Positions 28,603-37,126 are shown, numbered from the stretch's first letter. The stretch is DNA of 64,000 nucleotides from Actinomycetes bacterium (GCA_025363815.1 JANYLB010000032.1:1-64000); one strand, 5' to 3'. The notes: a model not told the origin generated them from the letters alone. Numbers and translations: made by a program.

Positions 28603-31374
28603 GTGCGTGACACTCAGGAGCCGATGGTTGTCGGCATAGTTCCCCACACCCATTGGGACCGCGAGTGGTACGTGTCGTTCCAGACATTCCGCCTGCGCCT
28701 GGTGCCTCAGCTCGACGCCCTGCTCGTGCGCCTCGCAAACGACACCCACGGACGGTTCCTCCTCGACGGACAGACCGCTGTCATCGACGACTACCTGGAG
28801 GTCCGTCCCGAGGCCGCGGCAACGATCCGCGCGCTCGTCGCCGATGGCCGTCTCACTATCGGGCCGTGGATGGTCCTCATGGACCAGTTCATGGTTTCGG
28901 GCGAGACCATCGTGCGCAACCTGCAGATGGGGATGCGACGCGCAGCCGAGCTCGGGGGACCGATGCCGGTCGGCTACCTCCCCGACATGTTCGGCCACCT
29001 CGCGCAGATGCCCCAGATCCTGAGCGCTGCCGGCATGAAGCACGCGGTCGTGTGGCGCGGCGTACCGCTTGCGATCGACCGCAGCGCGTTCTGGTGGGAG
29101 GCTCCCGACGGATCACGCGTCCGGGCCGAGTATCTCTACGGCTCCTACTCCAATGGACGTGATCTTCCCGATGACCCGAACCGCCTTGTCGCGCGAGCGC
29201 GAAGCTACGCGCACGAGCTCGGCGACGTCAGCCTCGTGGGCGGCGACCTCCTGCTCATGAACGGGAGCGACCACCTCCTTCCCCAGCCGGGCCTCGGCGC
29301 CGTGGTGGCCGCGGCCAACGCCGCTCAACCCGAGTTCCGCTTCGAGATCACGTCATTGCCGGAATACCTCGACGGCCAACCGAATGACGGGCTCCCCAGC
29401 TGGACCGGCGAGTTGCGATCAGGGGCCAGGGCGAACCTGCTGATGGGCGTCGCCTCGAACCGCGTCGACGTGCACCAGGCAGCCGCGAAAGCGGAGCGGG
29501 CGATCGAGCGCGGCGCCGAGCCACTCGCGGCACTGTTTCTGTCGCCATCTGACCACCCCGACGTGCTGCTCGGGCTCGCGTGGAAGGCCCTGGTCCTCAA
29601 CAGCGCGCACGACTCATCGTGCGCCTGTAGTGCCGACGAGGTGATTGATGAGGTCCTCGTGCGCTACCACCAGGCGCGCCAGATCGGGGAAGGGCTCGCG
29701 CTTGAAGTCACGACATCGCTGGCGGCGTCGGTCGACGCGCCTGCCGATGCGATCGTGGTCGCCAACTCGACCCAGTACGACCGCGATGGTCTGGTAGCCC
29801 TCACCATTGCCGGGCGCGGTCCGGTGCACCTCGTAACCGGCGACGGGACCCGCCACCCCGCCCAAGTCGTCAGAGAACATTCACGCGAGATCTTCAACGC
29901 CACCTTCACCGCCCGAAAGGTCGGATGGGTCTTGCAGCGGATACACGGTTCGGAGTTTGACGGCACCCGCATCGGCAGGGTCGAGCACACCCAACACTCC
30001 GACGAAAGCCATGACTTCCACTTCGTGAGCGCGCTCGATAGCGAGCCGGCAATCGATCTCGAAGCCACGCGGAACGAGATCCACGACCTCGGCGACCACG
30101 GTGCAAACCTGGCGGTCCGCGTCTCCGGCCCACCAGAGCAAGACCTCGTATTCATGGCCCGCGCAGTCGCCGGCTTCGGTTGGCGCACCTACACGCCGGT
30201 GGCGTCCACACCGGTGTCGTCGCTTCGCGGCGTTGCCCCCGCCGGCATTCCCAGCGGAATCTCCGCGACTGGGGAGCCGTTCTTGGACAACGGCCTCGTG
30301 CGCGTCGAGATCGAGCGCGACGGCCTCGGATACACGGTTATCGCCGATGGAGTGCGCGCCGAAGGTCTCGGCCGCCTGGTCGATGGCGGCGACGGCGGCG
30401 ACACCTACAACTACTCGCCTCCCGCCGATGATCTCGTGGTCGATCACCCGATCAGCACTGAGTTCGGTGTGAACGAGTCGGGGGTGGCGCGAGGGCGCCT
30501 CTTCCTCGACCGGACCTATCGCTGGCCCGTAGCCGCCATCGGCGACGAACGCGCCTGTTCCCGACGCAGCGAGAAGACCATCGAGGTGATGGTGCGCACG
30601 ATCCTCGAAGTGCGCGCAGGCGAGCAGTTCGTACGGATCCACACCACGTTCGACAACCCGTGTCGTGACCACCGCCTCCGCGTCCACTTCCCGCTACCGA
30701 CGCCCGTATCCGGTTCCGACGCCGAATGCGCGTTCGCGGTCGTCCAGCGCGGCCTCGACGCGGAAGGTGGACCGCATGAGGCCCCGCTCCCGACCTACGT
30801 GTCGCGTCGCTTCGTCGATGCCTCCGACGGTACGAGCGGACTCGCGCTCCTCCACGACGGCTTGGCCGAGTACGAAGTCGTCGGCGGTCACGAGCTGGCG
30901 CTCACCCTGCTGCGCGCCACCGGGTATCTCTCACGAGCGGAGCCAAGCCTGCGACCGAACCCTGCCGGACCGCTCGATCCGCTGCTGGGCCCGCAACTAC
31001 TCGGGGCGATCGAGTGCGACTACGCGGTGATGCCGCACCGCGGCGACTGGACCGCCGCGGGGCTCCACGCCCGCGCCGACGAGTTTCTCGTTCCGTTGCT
31101 CTCGGCACCCGTCGCCGGTTCGAACCGAACCCGACCCGAGTCCGGGCAGTCGTTGGCGGTGCACGGCGCCGTCGTCTCGGCGGTGCACCGGGACAACGGC
31201 GCGCTCACGGTGCGGGTGTTCAACCCCGCGGCCATATCTGCACAGCTCCGCATCGACCTCGAGGCAGCACCAGCCCGCGGTCAGGTGGTCGATCTCCTCG
31301 GTCGGCCCGTGGCCGACTTCTCCGGCTCGGCCGACCTGCGCGCCGGCGAGATCGTCACGCTCCGGCTCGGTTGA
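28603..31374 (+). CDS. GH38 alpha-mannosidase
   Basis: 923 residues, glycoside hydrolase family 38. The zinc motif PHTHWDREW is at residues 14-22 and the nucleophile region GYLPDMFGHLAQMP has catalytic Asp128; LNSAHDSSCACSADEV is the helical-domain His/Asp region typical of the family. C-terminal beta-sandwich domains follow. No signal peptide, so cytosolic, as in other bacterial GH38 enzymes that trim mannose from glycans or mannosides. GTG 28603 (leaderless) or ATG 28624. Its last 20 bp overlap a convergent unknown gene. Confidence 0.93.
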   Translation: MRDTQEPMVVGIVPHTHWDREWYVSFQTFRLRLVPQLDALLVRLANDTHGRFLLDGQTAVIDDYLEVRPEAAATIRALVADGRLTIGPWMVLMDQFMVSGETIVRNLQMGMRRAAELGGPMPVGYLPDMFGHLAQMPQILSAAGMKHAVVWRGVPLAIDRSAFWWEAPDGSRVRAEYLYGSYSNGRDLPDDPNRLVARARSYAHELGDVSLVGGDLLLMNGSDHLLPQPGLGAVVAAANAAQPEFRFEITSLPEYLDGQPNDGLPSWTGELRSGARANLLMGVASNRVDVHQAAAKAERAIERGAEPLAALFLSPSDHPDVLLGLAWKALVLNSAHDSSCACSADEVIDEVLVRYHQARQIGEGLALEVTTSLAASVDAPADAIVVANSTQYDRDGLVALTIAGRGPVHLVTGDGTRHPAQVVREHSREIFNATFTARKVGWVLQRIHGSEFDGTRIGRVEHTQHSDESHDFHFVSALDSEPAIDLEATRNEIHDLGDHGANLAVRVSGPPEQDLVFMARAVAGFGWRTYTPVASTPVSSLRGVAPAGIPSGISATGEPFLDNGLVRVEIERDGLGYTVIADGVRAEGLGRLVDGGDGGDTYNYSPPADDLVVDHPISTEFGVNESGVARGRLFLDRTYRWPVAAIGDERACSRRSEKTIEVMVRTILEVRAGEQFVRIHTTFDNPCRDHRLRVHFPLPTPVSGSDAECAFAVVQRGLDAEGGPHEAPLPTYVSRRFVDASDGTSGLALLHDGLAEYEVVGGHELALTLLRATGYLSRAEPSLRPNPAGPLDPLLGPQLLGAIECDYAVMPHRGDWTAAGLHARADEFLVPLLSAPVAGSNRTRPESGQSLAVHGAVVSAVHRDNGALTVRVFNPAAISAQLRIDLEAAPARGQVVDLLGRPVADFSGSADLRAGEIVTLRLG

Positions 31375-32554
31375 CGGCCGCGGAGCCGAGCAGCGCTTCG
31401 CCGGACGGCTCACCCGTAGACCACGCCGGATCGAGCGCAGGCGCCACCATGCGCAATGAGTCGGGCTCAGGTTGCACGTCCCAGAGCAGCGCCGGGCGCT
31501 CCCCGTGCCACCGAACCGCGAACGACACGAAACCGCAACGGGTGGGCGCCCCATGGACTTCGAGGGGTTGGCCCGCCACCGGTGGCTCGGGCGCGAGCAC
31601 GATCACGCCATCGTTGCGCTCCGCGATCAGCGCATCACGCGTGGCCCGCAGGAACCTCGCGGCGGCAAGGCCGACATCGGCATCGCGCCGGCCTGCTCGA
31701 CGGCGACCGCGCCAGCCAAGGCGCCGCCATACCTCGACCGCTTCGGCGTCGAGACCCCAGTCCTCTAGCGCAGCGAACAGATCGGGACCCGCTGTCGCCA
31801 GCCCGGCTTCGAGCAACACATCAACTCGCGCGCGGTCAGTCTCGAGCTGTCGGCCGGCGTCGGCGAACACGACCTGCATGCCGCGCTGGCGCATCGCGGC
31901 CCACCCGCGCTCAACATCCTGCGCGTCGGGAGCGGCGGCCAGATCGATCTCGGATGCCCGACGGGGGTCGAGCAAGATCGCGAAGCGGGCACGGGTGCGA
32001 TGCGTGATCGGCGTCAGGAGCGCCACGACGCCTGCGCCACTGGGAACCATTGTCGGAGCCGTGTCGGCGCCGACGCCCCGATAGATCGCCGCCAGCAACG
32101 CCCCTCCATCGGAGGCCGCGACCGCGTGGGAGGCCGGTTTTGTCGCTCGCAGCTGCAGTGTCCGGTCGAGGTCCACCCTGGTCTTGTCGAGCTCGATGCC
32201 CCCGGGCATACCCCGCACGACCAGTGCCAGCGCAACCGGAGCCGGTGAGGCGTTCTCGACCTCGAGGATGATCGGATCGCCCGCGCCTCCGATCGCGTAG
32301 ACGCGATGGATCGCGTCACCACTCGGGATCCGCATCGCAGTCTCATACGCCGGAGCGGTATCGAGTCGACGTCGACGGACCGCGGTTTCCTGATGCGCGA
32401 CGTGCCAGCGATCTTCGGCGCCGATCCACCACTCGAGCGCGACCGGGCTCCCATCGAATGTGATCCCCCCCCGTTTGTCGACCCGCGCCAACCGGCTCGC
32501 GCCCAGGGCCCCTACCGGCGCATGCGCCTCCTCCGGCGGCTCCGCTTCGCTCAC
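31355..32554 (-). CDS. Uncharacterised protein following gpsA, possible carbohydrate-related fold
   Basis: 399 residues, no recognised family. The N-terminal half is beta-rich (ITFDGSPVALEWWIGAEDRWHVAHQE, then IILEVENASPAPVALALVVRG), reminiscent of the beta-sandwich domains fused to glucosidase or glucoamylase catalytic domains; the middle is helical (VEVWRRLGWRGRRRAGRR); the end is again beta-rich. No membrane segment, signal peptide or clear catalytic motif. The GTG start overlaps the gpsA stop (GTGA), so it is translationally coupled to gpsA, and it is tail-to-tail with the mannosidase gene. Confidence 0.75.
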   Translation of the reverse strand: MSEAEPPEEAHAPVGALGASRLARVDKRGGITFDGSPVALEWWIGAEDRWHVAHQETAVRRRRLDTAPAYETAMRIPSGDAIHRVYAIGGAGDPIILEVENASPAPVALALVVRGMPGGIELDKTRVDLDRTLQLRATKPASHAVAASDGGALLAAIYRGVGADTAPTMVPSGAGVVALLTPITHRTRARFAILLDPRRASEIDLAAAPDAQDVERGWAAMRQRGMQVVFADAGRQLETDRARVDVLLEAGLATAGPDLFAALEDWGLDAEAVEVWRRLGWRGRRRAGRRDADVGLAAARFLRATRDALIAERNDGVIVLAPEPPVAGQPLEVHGAPTRCGFVSFAVRWHGERPALLWDVQPEPDSLRMVAPALDPAWSTGEPSGEALLGSAAVNRAGA

Positions 32555-33552
32555 CCTCCGTGCTCGGAACGGGCTTGGCGCAGCATCAGTGCCGGGACGA
32601 TGCCGGCGGGCCGACGACCCTCGTAGAGCACCGCGCCGACCTGGTCGGCGATCGGCATCTCGACATTCGCGCGCTGGGCTATCGCGAGGACCGCAGCGGT
32701 CGACTTCACGCCTTCGGCCACCATCTTCATCTCCTTCACGATCTCCTCGAGCGACTGACCTCGACCCAGCGCGACGCCGACAGCCCGGTTCCGGCTCTTC
32801 TCGCTCGTGCACGTCGCCACGAGATCGCCCATGCCGGCAAGACCCGAGAACGTCATGGGCTCACCGCCGAGGGCGATTCCGAGGCGGGCCAGCTCGGCGA
32901 GTCCCCGCGTGATCAGTGCCGCCTTCGTGTTGTCGCCGTAGCCGAGTCCATGCGCGACCCCGGCCGCGAGCGCGACGACATTCTTCAGAGCCCCGGCGAT
33001 CTCACAGCCGATGACATCGGGGTTGGTGTAAACCCGAAATGTCGAGGTCATGAACAGGGCCTGCAGCGAACGGGCTGTCTCGGTGCACGCGATGGCGACC
33101 ACAGAGGCAGTCGGCTGGCCCTCCGCCACCTCACGGGCAAGATTCGGTCCTGTCAGCACGCCGGTGCGGTCCGTTCGGTGCTCAGGGAGCACATCCGCGA
33201 CCACCTCGGTCATCCGAAGCATCGTTGTCTGCTCGACTCCCTTGGCGAGGCTCACGATCGGGGTGTCGGCCGAGATGTGTGCGCGGCCGGCCTCGAGCAC
33301 CGTGCGCAAGCCGTGTGACGGCACGCCAAGCACCACAACATCGGCATCGCCGAGCGCGACCTCGACCGACGCGGTCGCGCGCAGCTGGGGTGGAAGCGCG
33401 ATTCCTGCGAGGTACTCGGGATTCTCGTGATCGGTGTCGATCCGCTCGGCCAGGTCGGGGTTGCGAGCCCAGAGCACCGTGTCGGCGTTGGTCGCGACCA
33501 GAGCTGCGACGGCGGTCCCCCATGATCCCGCACCAATGACGGCGACCTTCAC
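32551..33552 (-). CDS. gpsA: Glycerol-3-phosphate dehydrogenase [NAD(P)+]
   Basis: 333 residues; makes sn-glycerol 3-phosphate from dihydroxyacetone phosphate for phospholipid synthesis. N-terminal KVAVIGAGSWGTAVAAL dinucleotide-binding loop, GPNLAREVAEGQPTASVVA, and the catalytic Lys region CEIAGALKNVVALAAGVAHGLGYGDNTKAAL. GTG 33552 overlaps the stop of plsC (GTGA), giving a coupled plsC-gpsA pair: GpsA makes the substrate that acyltransferases acylate. Confidence 0.95.
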   Translation of the reverse strand: MKVAVIGAGSWGTAVAALVATNADTVLWARNPDLAERIDTDHENPEYLAGIALPPQLRATASVEVALGDADVVVLGVPSHGLRTVLEAGRAHISADTPIVSLAKGVEQTTMLRMTEVVADVLPEHRTDRTGVLTGPNLAREVAEGQPTASVVAIACTETARSLQALFMTSTFRVYTNPDVIGCEIAGALKNVVALAAGVAHGLGYGDNTKAALITRGLAELARLGIALGGEPMTFSGLAGMGDLVATCTSEKSRNRAVGVALGRGQSLEEIVKEMKMVAEGVKSTAAVLAIAQRANVEMPIADQVGAVLYEGRRPAGIVPALMLRQARSEHGG

Positions 33553-34262
33553 GACGCCGTCCGCTTCACCGGCCGCAACACCGCGGTCTGCGGCCCGCGG
33601 ACCCACCATTGATCGTCGTCGTTTCCGGCGACCTGGGGGTAGACCTGGCGGGCGCGGGCCACCTGCGCGCAGATCGCGCTCATGATCCGATCGGTCGCGC
33701 TGCGAATGTCATCGCCGGGCATGACGGGTACCGGCTCACCGACGACGGCGACCTCGGCGATGCCCCGCTGCCAGCGCGGCTTGCGACCCTTGAACATGAG
33801 ACGATGCGCACCCCACATGCCGATCGGCGTCACCGCGATCCCGCTCTCGCGGGCGAGGCGGGCGGTTCCGGACTTGCCCCGCATCGGCTCGAGATCGAGC
33901 GAGATCGTGCCCTCTGGAAACACCGCCACACACTCGCCGCTCCGCAACGACGCGACCGCGTCGTCAAGCGCGCCGGCTGCGGTCGCGGATCCACGGGATA
34001 CCGGGATCTGGTGCGCAGAGTGCAGAAAGGACCCGAGAACCGGTTTGTCGAAGAGCTCGGCCTTCGCAAGGAACCGCACCCGACGTCGGCGTTGGTCGGC
34101 GACATATGCGAGCGCGAGCGGGTCGAGGTACGACGTGTGGTTCGAGGCCAGAATCACCGGTCCCCGCAACGGGATTTGTTCGGACCCCTCGACGGTCCAG
34201 CGCAGACCTAGGCGGAGCGGAGGAAGAAGCACCGCACGCGCGACTCCATAGGCAAGGTCCAT
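33549..34262 (-). CDS. 1-acyl-sn-glycerol-3-phosphate acyltransferase (PlsC-like)
   Basis: 237 residues. The HX4D motif is NHTSYLD (His42, Asp47) and the phosphate-binding FPEGTISLD lies near residue 115. The N-terminal hydrophobic stretch (VARAVLLPPLRLGL) fits peripheral membrane association. It acylates lysophosphatidate, or glycerol phosphate in a broader sense, and is coupled to gpsA downstream. Divergent from cofC. Confidence 0.88.
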   Translation of the reverse strand: MDLAYGVARAVLLPPLRLGLRWTVEGSEQIPLRGPVILASNHTSYLDPLALAYVADQRRRRVRFLAKAELFDKPVLGSFLHSAHQIPVSRGSATAAGALDDAVASLRSGECVAVFPEGTISLDLEPMRGKSGTARLARESGIAVTPIGMWGAHRLMFKGRKPRWQRGIAEVAVVGEPVPVMPGDDIRSATDRIMSAICAQVARARQVYPQVAGNDDDQWWVRGPQTAVLRPVKRTAS

Positions 34263-34285
34263 CAGGAGGGAAACGGTTCAGACGA

Positions 34286-34316
34286 TTGAGACTGCTCGGA
34301 CACCGGCCGGTAGCAT
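34286..34316 (+). promoter_or_regulatory. Promoter of cofC: TTGAGA, 19 nt, TAGCAT
   Basis: TTGAGA at 34286-34291 and TAGCAT at 34311-34316 with 19-nt spacing; the -10 is 11 nt before the cofC ATG, giving a leader of only a few bases. Confidence 0.45.
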
Positions 34317-34327
34317 ACGCACCGCTC

Positions 34328-34951
34328 ATGCCGTTCGACCCCGCCTCCTCCGGCGCCAACGCATCGTCTCCGGCCGGGGTCGTCGTGCCGATCCGCGCCT
34401 TCGCCGGCGGCCAAGCTCGTCTTGCCGGCGCGATCGACGCTGCCGCCCGTGCAGATCTCGGCCGCGAGCTCGCCACCCGTGTGCTCGAGGCTGCCAATCC
34501 GTTCCCAGTTGTCGTCGTATCCGACGCGCCCGAGGTGCGCGCGTGGGCCGGCGTCGCAGGCGCGACCGCAGTCATCGACGACCCTGGCGGCCTCGACGCT
34601 GCCGCCCGTGCCGGCGTGACCTGGTGTCGGGCGCAGGGGCTCTCTCGAGTGATCGTCGCCCACGCCGACCTACCGTGGGCCCGCACCTTTGCGGGCATCG
34701 CGAGAGACGGCTCCCGACCGATCGTCACGATCGTTCCCTGCCACCGCGACAACGGCACACCGGTCCTCTCGGTGCCGACCGACGTGGACTTCGAATTCGG
34801 CTACGGCGAGGGTTCCTTCCGTAGACACGCCCTGATCGCCCGCGAGCAAGGTCTCGCGGTTCGGGTCATTCGCGATCCGTCTCTGGCCTTTGATGTCGAC
34901 CTGCCGGATGACCTCGCCCGACTCGGCGCCATGAGCACGGCGCGCCGATGA
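34328..34951 (+). CDS. cofC: CofC/FbiD-like phospholactate/PEP guanylyltransferase (F420 biosynthesis)
   Basis: 207 residues of the CofC family, which activates 2-phospholactate or, in actinobacteria (FbiD), phosphoenolpyruvate with GTP to start the F420 side chain. Seen are VVVPIRAFAGGQARLAG, with the family's Lys position altered, VIVAHADLPWA (metal-binding Asp), and DNGTPVLSVPTDVDFEFGYGEGSFRRHA. Stop overlaps the next start by ATGA, linking it to a PIG-L deacetylase. The unusual N-terminal loop (usual KXFXXAKXRL is FAGGQARL) makes catalytic competence less certain. Confidence 0.82.
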   Translation: MPFDPASSGANASSPAGVVVPIRAFAGGQARLAGAIDAAARADLGRELATRVLEAANPFPVVVVSDAPEVRAWAGVAGATAVIDDPGGLDAAARAGVTWCRAQGLSRVIVAHADLPWARTFAGIARDGSRPIVTIVPCHRDNGTPVLSVPTDVDFEFGYGEGSFRRHALIAREQGLAVRVIRDPSLAFDVDLPDDLARLGAMSTARR

Positions 34952-35661
34952 GCGTGCCTCGTCGAGCGCTCGCCATCGGGGCGCACCCCGACGACATCGA
35001 GTTCGGTTGCGGTGGGACCCTCGCCAAGTGGGCAAGGGCCGGATGCGTGGTGCACCTGCTCGTACTCACCGACGGCTCGAAAGGGTCATGGGACGCCGCC
35101 GCCGATCTCGCCGATCTCGTCACAACCCGCCAATCCGAGCAACGAGATGCGGCCGCAGCCCTCGGTGCCGTCGAGGTCCATTTTCTCGGAGAGGTCGATG
35201 GCGAGCTCGTTGCCGGCGAGGTCCAACGGGCCGAGGTGTGTCGGATCATTCGTCTCGTGCGGCCCGAAGTAGTGCTCGGCCACGATCCCTGGAAGCGCTA
35301 CCGACTCCACCCTGATCATCGCGAAGCAGGACGGCTCACTGTGGAATCCATTGTCGCCGCCCGTGACCCCCACTTCTTCCCCGGCCAGCAAGAGGCGCCT
35401 TGTCGGCCCGAGCGGCTCATGCTGTTCGAACCTGATGAGATCGACCATCTCGAACTGCTCGATGCGGTCGATCTACGGGCCAAGCTCGACGCGCTCCACT
35501 GCCATCGCAGCCAGTGGCGCTCGACTATGGGTATCGGCGACGGGCCCGATGCCGGATCGCAACGCCTGGCATTCGAGGCAAAGGTGATCGCCGAGCTCGA
35601 CCGGGCCGGGGCTGACGTCTCGGGGCCGGCGGAGCCGTTCAAGCTCATGACCGACCTCTAG
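34948..35661 (+). CDS. PIG-L/LmbE-family N-acetyl hydrolase
   Basis: 237-residue zinc deacetylase of the PIG-L superfamily. Zinc motif GAHPDDIEFG (His13, Asp16) and second zinc His in RLHPDHREAGRLT. Unlike Mca (4018-4911) it lacks the long C-terminal helices, so it belongs to the BshB/LmbE-like subgroup acting on N-acetylglucosamine-type substrates. Coupled to cofC by ATGA overlap. Substrate unknown. Confidence 0.87.
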   Translation: MSVPRRALAIGAHPDDIEFGCGGTLAKWARAGCVVHLLVLTDGSKGSWDAAADLADLVTTRQSEQRDAAAALGAVEVHFLGEVDGELVAGEVQRAEVCRIIRLVRPEVVLGHDPWKRYRLHPDHREAGRLTVESIVAARDPHFFPGQQEAPCRPERLMLFEPDEIDHLELLDAVDLRAKLDALHCHRSQWRSTMGIGDGPDAGSQRLAFEAKVIAELDRAGADVSGPAEPFKLMTDL

Positions 35662-35712
35662 GACCAACCTGCGCCGCCGCGCCGCGGTGAACCAAGACTG
35701 GAGCTGAAACGA

Positions 35713-35740
35713 CGAGGGAGGGGCCGGAGCCCCTCCCTCG
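35713..35740. terminator. Intrinsic-type hairpin between convergent genes
   Basis: Perfect 12-bp stem (35713-35724 with 35729-35740) and a CGGA loop, between the convergent PIG-L and basic-repeat genes. On the minus strand it is followed by TCGTTTC, on the plus strand by no clear T run, so it serves best as terminator of the leftward HU transcript. Confidence 0.75.
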
Positions 35741-35775
35741 ATCGGCGTTCAGACGCAGTTTGCGAGTTGCTCGGC

Positions 35776-36000
35776 TTAACGACGCTTCGCAGGCTTCCGT
35801 GCCGTGGTCTTCTTCGCGGTGCGCTTGGTCGCCTTCTTCGCAACCCGACGCTTCGCAGGCTTCCGTGCCGTGGTCTTCTTCACAGTGCGACGCTTGGCCG
35901 GCTTACGGGCCGTCGTCTTCTTCGCAGTGCGCTTGGCTGCCTTGCGAGCCGGAGCCCGCTTAGCCGTTTTCTTAGCCGTCCTTCGCTTTGTGGGAGGCAC
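35776..36000 (-). CDS. Basic Lys/Arg/Ala-rich repeat protein (histone H1/HupB-tail-like)
   Basis: 74 residues, about half Lys plus Arg, built of TTARKPAKRR / KKTTARKPAKRR-type repeats with no globular domain. Composition matches the C-terminal tail of mycobacterial HupB and bacterial H1-like proteins that bind DNA non-specifically. GTG 36000 has AGGTGG five bases upstream; GTG 36009 is an alternative adding three residues. It lies 64 bp downstream of the HU gene on the same strand and ends before a strong hairpin, suggesting an HU-tail operon. Confidence 0.75.
   Translation of the reverse strand: MPPTKRRTAKKTAKRAPARKAAKRTAKKTTARKPAKRRTVKKTTARKPAKRRVAKKATKRTAKKTTARKPAKRR
35780..35925. repeat. 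Direct repeats in the basic repeat gene
   Basis: An identical 36-bp stretch occurs at 35780-35815 and 35846-35881, with a diverged third copy from 35888. It encodes the KKTTARKPAKRR unit and marks recent internal duplication. Confidence 0.8.
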
Positions 36001-36064
36001 GGTCACCACCTTTCGTATGGACTGTCTGGGATGTTCGACGCGCCCCGGGGAACCGGGACGTCGC

Positions 36065-36337
36065 CTAGTTCACGGCAGACTTGAAGTTGGCACCAGCCGT
36101 GAACTTCACGCCCTTGGAAGCCGCGATCTGTACTGGCTCGCCGGTGCGCGGATTGCGCCCGACACGAGCCTGGCGGTCGGTACGAGACCAAGCGCCAAAA
36201 CCGGGAATGGTGACTTTCTCACCCCGTGAGACTGCGGACTTGACGCTCTCGAGCAAGCTGCTCAAGGCCGCTTCGGCATCCTTCTTGCTGATGCTCGCCC
36301 CATCTGCGATCTGATCGACGAGCTCCTGCTTGTTCAC
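36065..36337 (-). CDS. hup: HU family DNA-binding protein
   Basis: 90 residues, exactly the size of a classic HU monomer: VNKQELVDQIADGASISKKDAEAALSSLLESV helix pair, the GEKVTIPGFGAW turn, the beta-arm RNPRTGEPVQI, and the C-terminal KGVKFTAGANFKSAVN. GTG start with GGAGG seven bases upstream. Many actinobacterial HU proteins carry a long basic tail; here HU stops at the core and the tail-like sequence is a separate gene 64 bp downstream. Confidence 0.95.
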   Translation of the reverse strand: MNKQELVDQIADGASISKKDAEAALSSLLESVKSAVSRGEKVTIPGFGAWSRTDRQARVGRNPRTGEPVQIAASKGVKFTAGANFKSAVN

Positions 36338-36546
36338 GCTCAAACCTCCGACTCTCTGATTCCGGCACCGCGCGTTCAACGTGTGCTGTTACGAAGCATC
36401 GAAACCTATTCATGCATGCAGGTCAAGCATTTCCACATGCGGGAACAATCATCGGTGCTCCGCGCAAACAAGTTGAGCATATTTCGCGCAGTGTCGCGCG
36501 GATACTCGGTGCACACATCCGAACGCACGCGCGATCATGAGACGCA

Positions 36547-36828
36547 ATGCACACACCGCGCGATTCGCAGCCACCTGACGCGCTACTTCCCGACGGCGTG
36601 TACGACGCGTTCGTCGTATGGATTGACGAGCGCGATGACGGCATGATCGCGGTCGATCTCACCGTCATCGCGGGCGCGCACAAAGGCGATGTCGTGTGCG
36701 TCATCGCGTCTCCCGATGTGACGCGGGTGACCCTGCGCGTCGGCCCGGGTGCCGACGCGCTCGACCTGGTAGGAGTGCCGCGCACGCTCCACGTCGAGGG
36801 CGGAGAACCACGCCTCGCGCGCGCTTAG
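36547..36828 (+). CDS. Small hypothetical protein, possible OB-like beta domain
   Basis: 93 residues, not recognised. DGVYDAFVVWIDERDDGMIAVDLTVIAGAHKGDVVCVIA looks like alternating strands and turns of a small beta barrel, and codon choice fits the neighbours. Divergent from HU across a 209-bp, relatively AT-rich region that must hold the HU promoter. No Shine-Dalgarno sequence is obvious. Could still be a chance frame, but the overlapping opposite-strand frames look less protein-like. Confidence 0.5.
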   Translation: MHTPRDSQPPDALLPDGVYDAFVVWIDERDDGMIAVDLTVIAGAHKGDVVCVIASPDVTRVTLRVGPGADALDLVGVPRTLHVEGGEPRLARA

Positions 36829-36884
36829 CCGCGCCCGGCATTCATCCATTCCGTGCCGCATTGGAGCCGCGAACAGGAAGATCA

Positions 36885-36910
36885 GAGCCCGGGTCCGAGG
36901 ACCCGGGCTC
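36885..36910 (-). terminator. Terminator after tRNA-Glu
   Basis: GAGCCCGGGT (36885-36894) pairs perfectly with ACCCGGGCTC (36901-36910) around CCGAGG. Read on the minus strand it is followed by a T-rich stretch (TGATCTTCCTGTTC). It closes the leuB-to-tRNA transcription unit. Confidence 0.75.
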
Positions 36911-36919
36911 GACCTGCAG

Positions 36920-36992
36920 TAGCCCCGAGCGGATTCGAACCGCCGTTACCGCCTTGAGAGGGCGGCGTCCTGGGCCGCTAGACGACGGGGCC
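36920..36992 (-). tRNA. tRNA-Glu (anticodon CUC)
   Basis: 73 nt, full cloverleaf: 7-bp acceptor stem GGCCCCG/CGGGGCT, anticodon stem CCGCC/GGCGG around loop CTCTCAA (anticodon CUC), T-arm with TTCGAAT. CCA is not encoded. Lies 53 nt downstream of tRNA-Gln and 134 nt after gltX on the same strand, just before a terminator. Confidence 0.95.
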
Positions 36993-37045
36993 AGGAAAGC
37001 GCCGGGTGGCGCGGCCTCCGGGCGGGGTCACCGCTCCGAGGTTTG

Positions 37046-37117
37046 CTCGGGGGGGAGGACTCGAACCCCCAAAGACAGGATCAGAACCTGTTGTGTTGCC
37101 GATTACACCACCCCCGA
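37046..37117 (-). tRNA. tRNA-Gln (anticodon CUG)
   Basis: 72 nt cloverleaf: acceptor TCGGGGG/CCCCCGA, anticodon stem ACAGG/CCTGT around TTCTGAT (anticodon CUG), T-loop TTCGAGT, discriminator G. CCA not encoded. It begins only 9 nt after the gltX stop codon, so it must be cut from the gltX mRNA or a shared transcript. Confidence 0.95.
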
Positions 37118-37126
37118 ATGGGCAAT

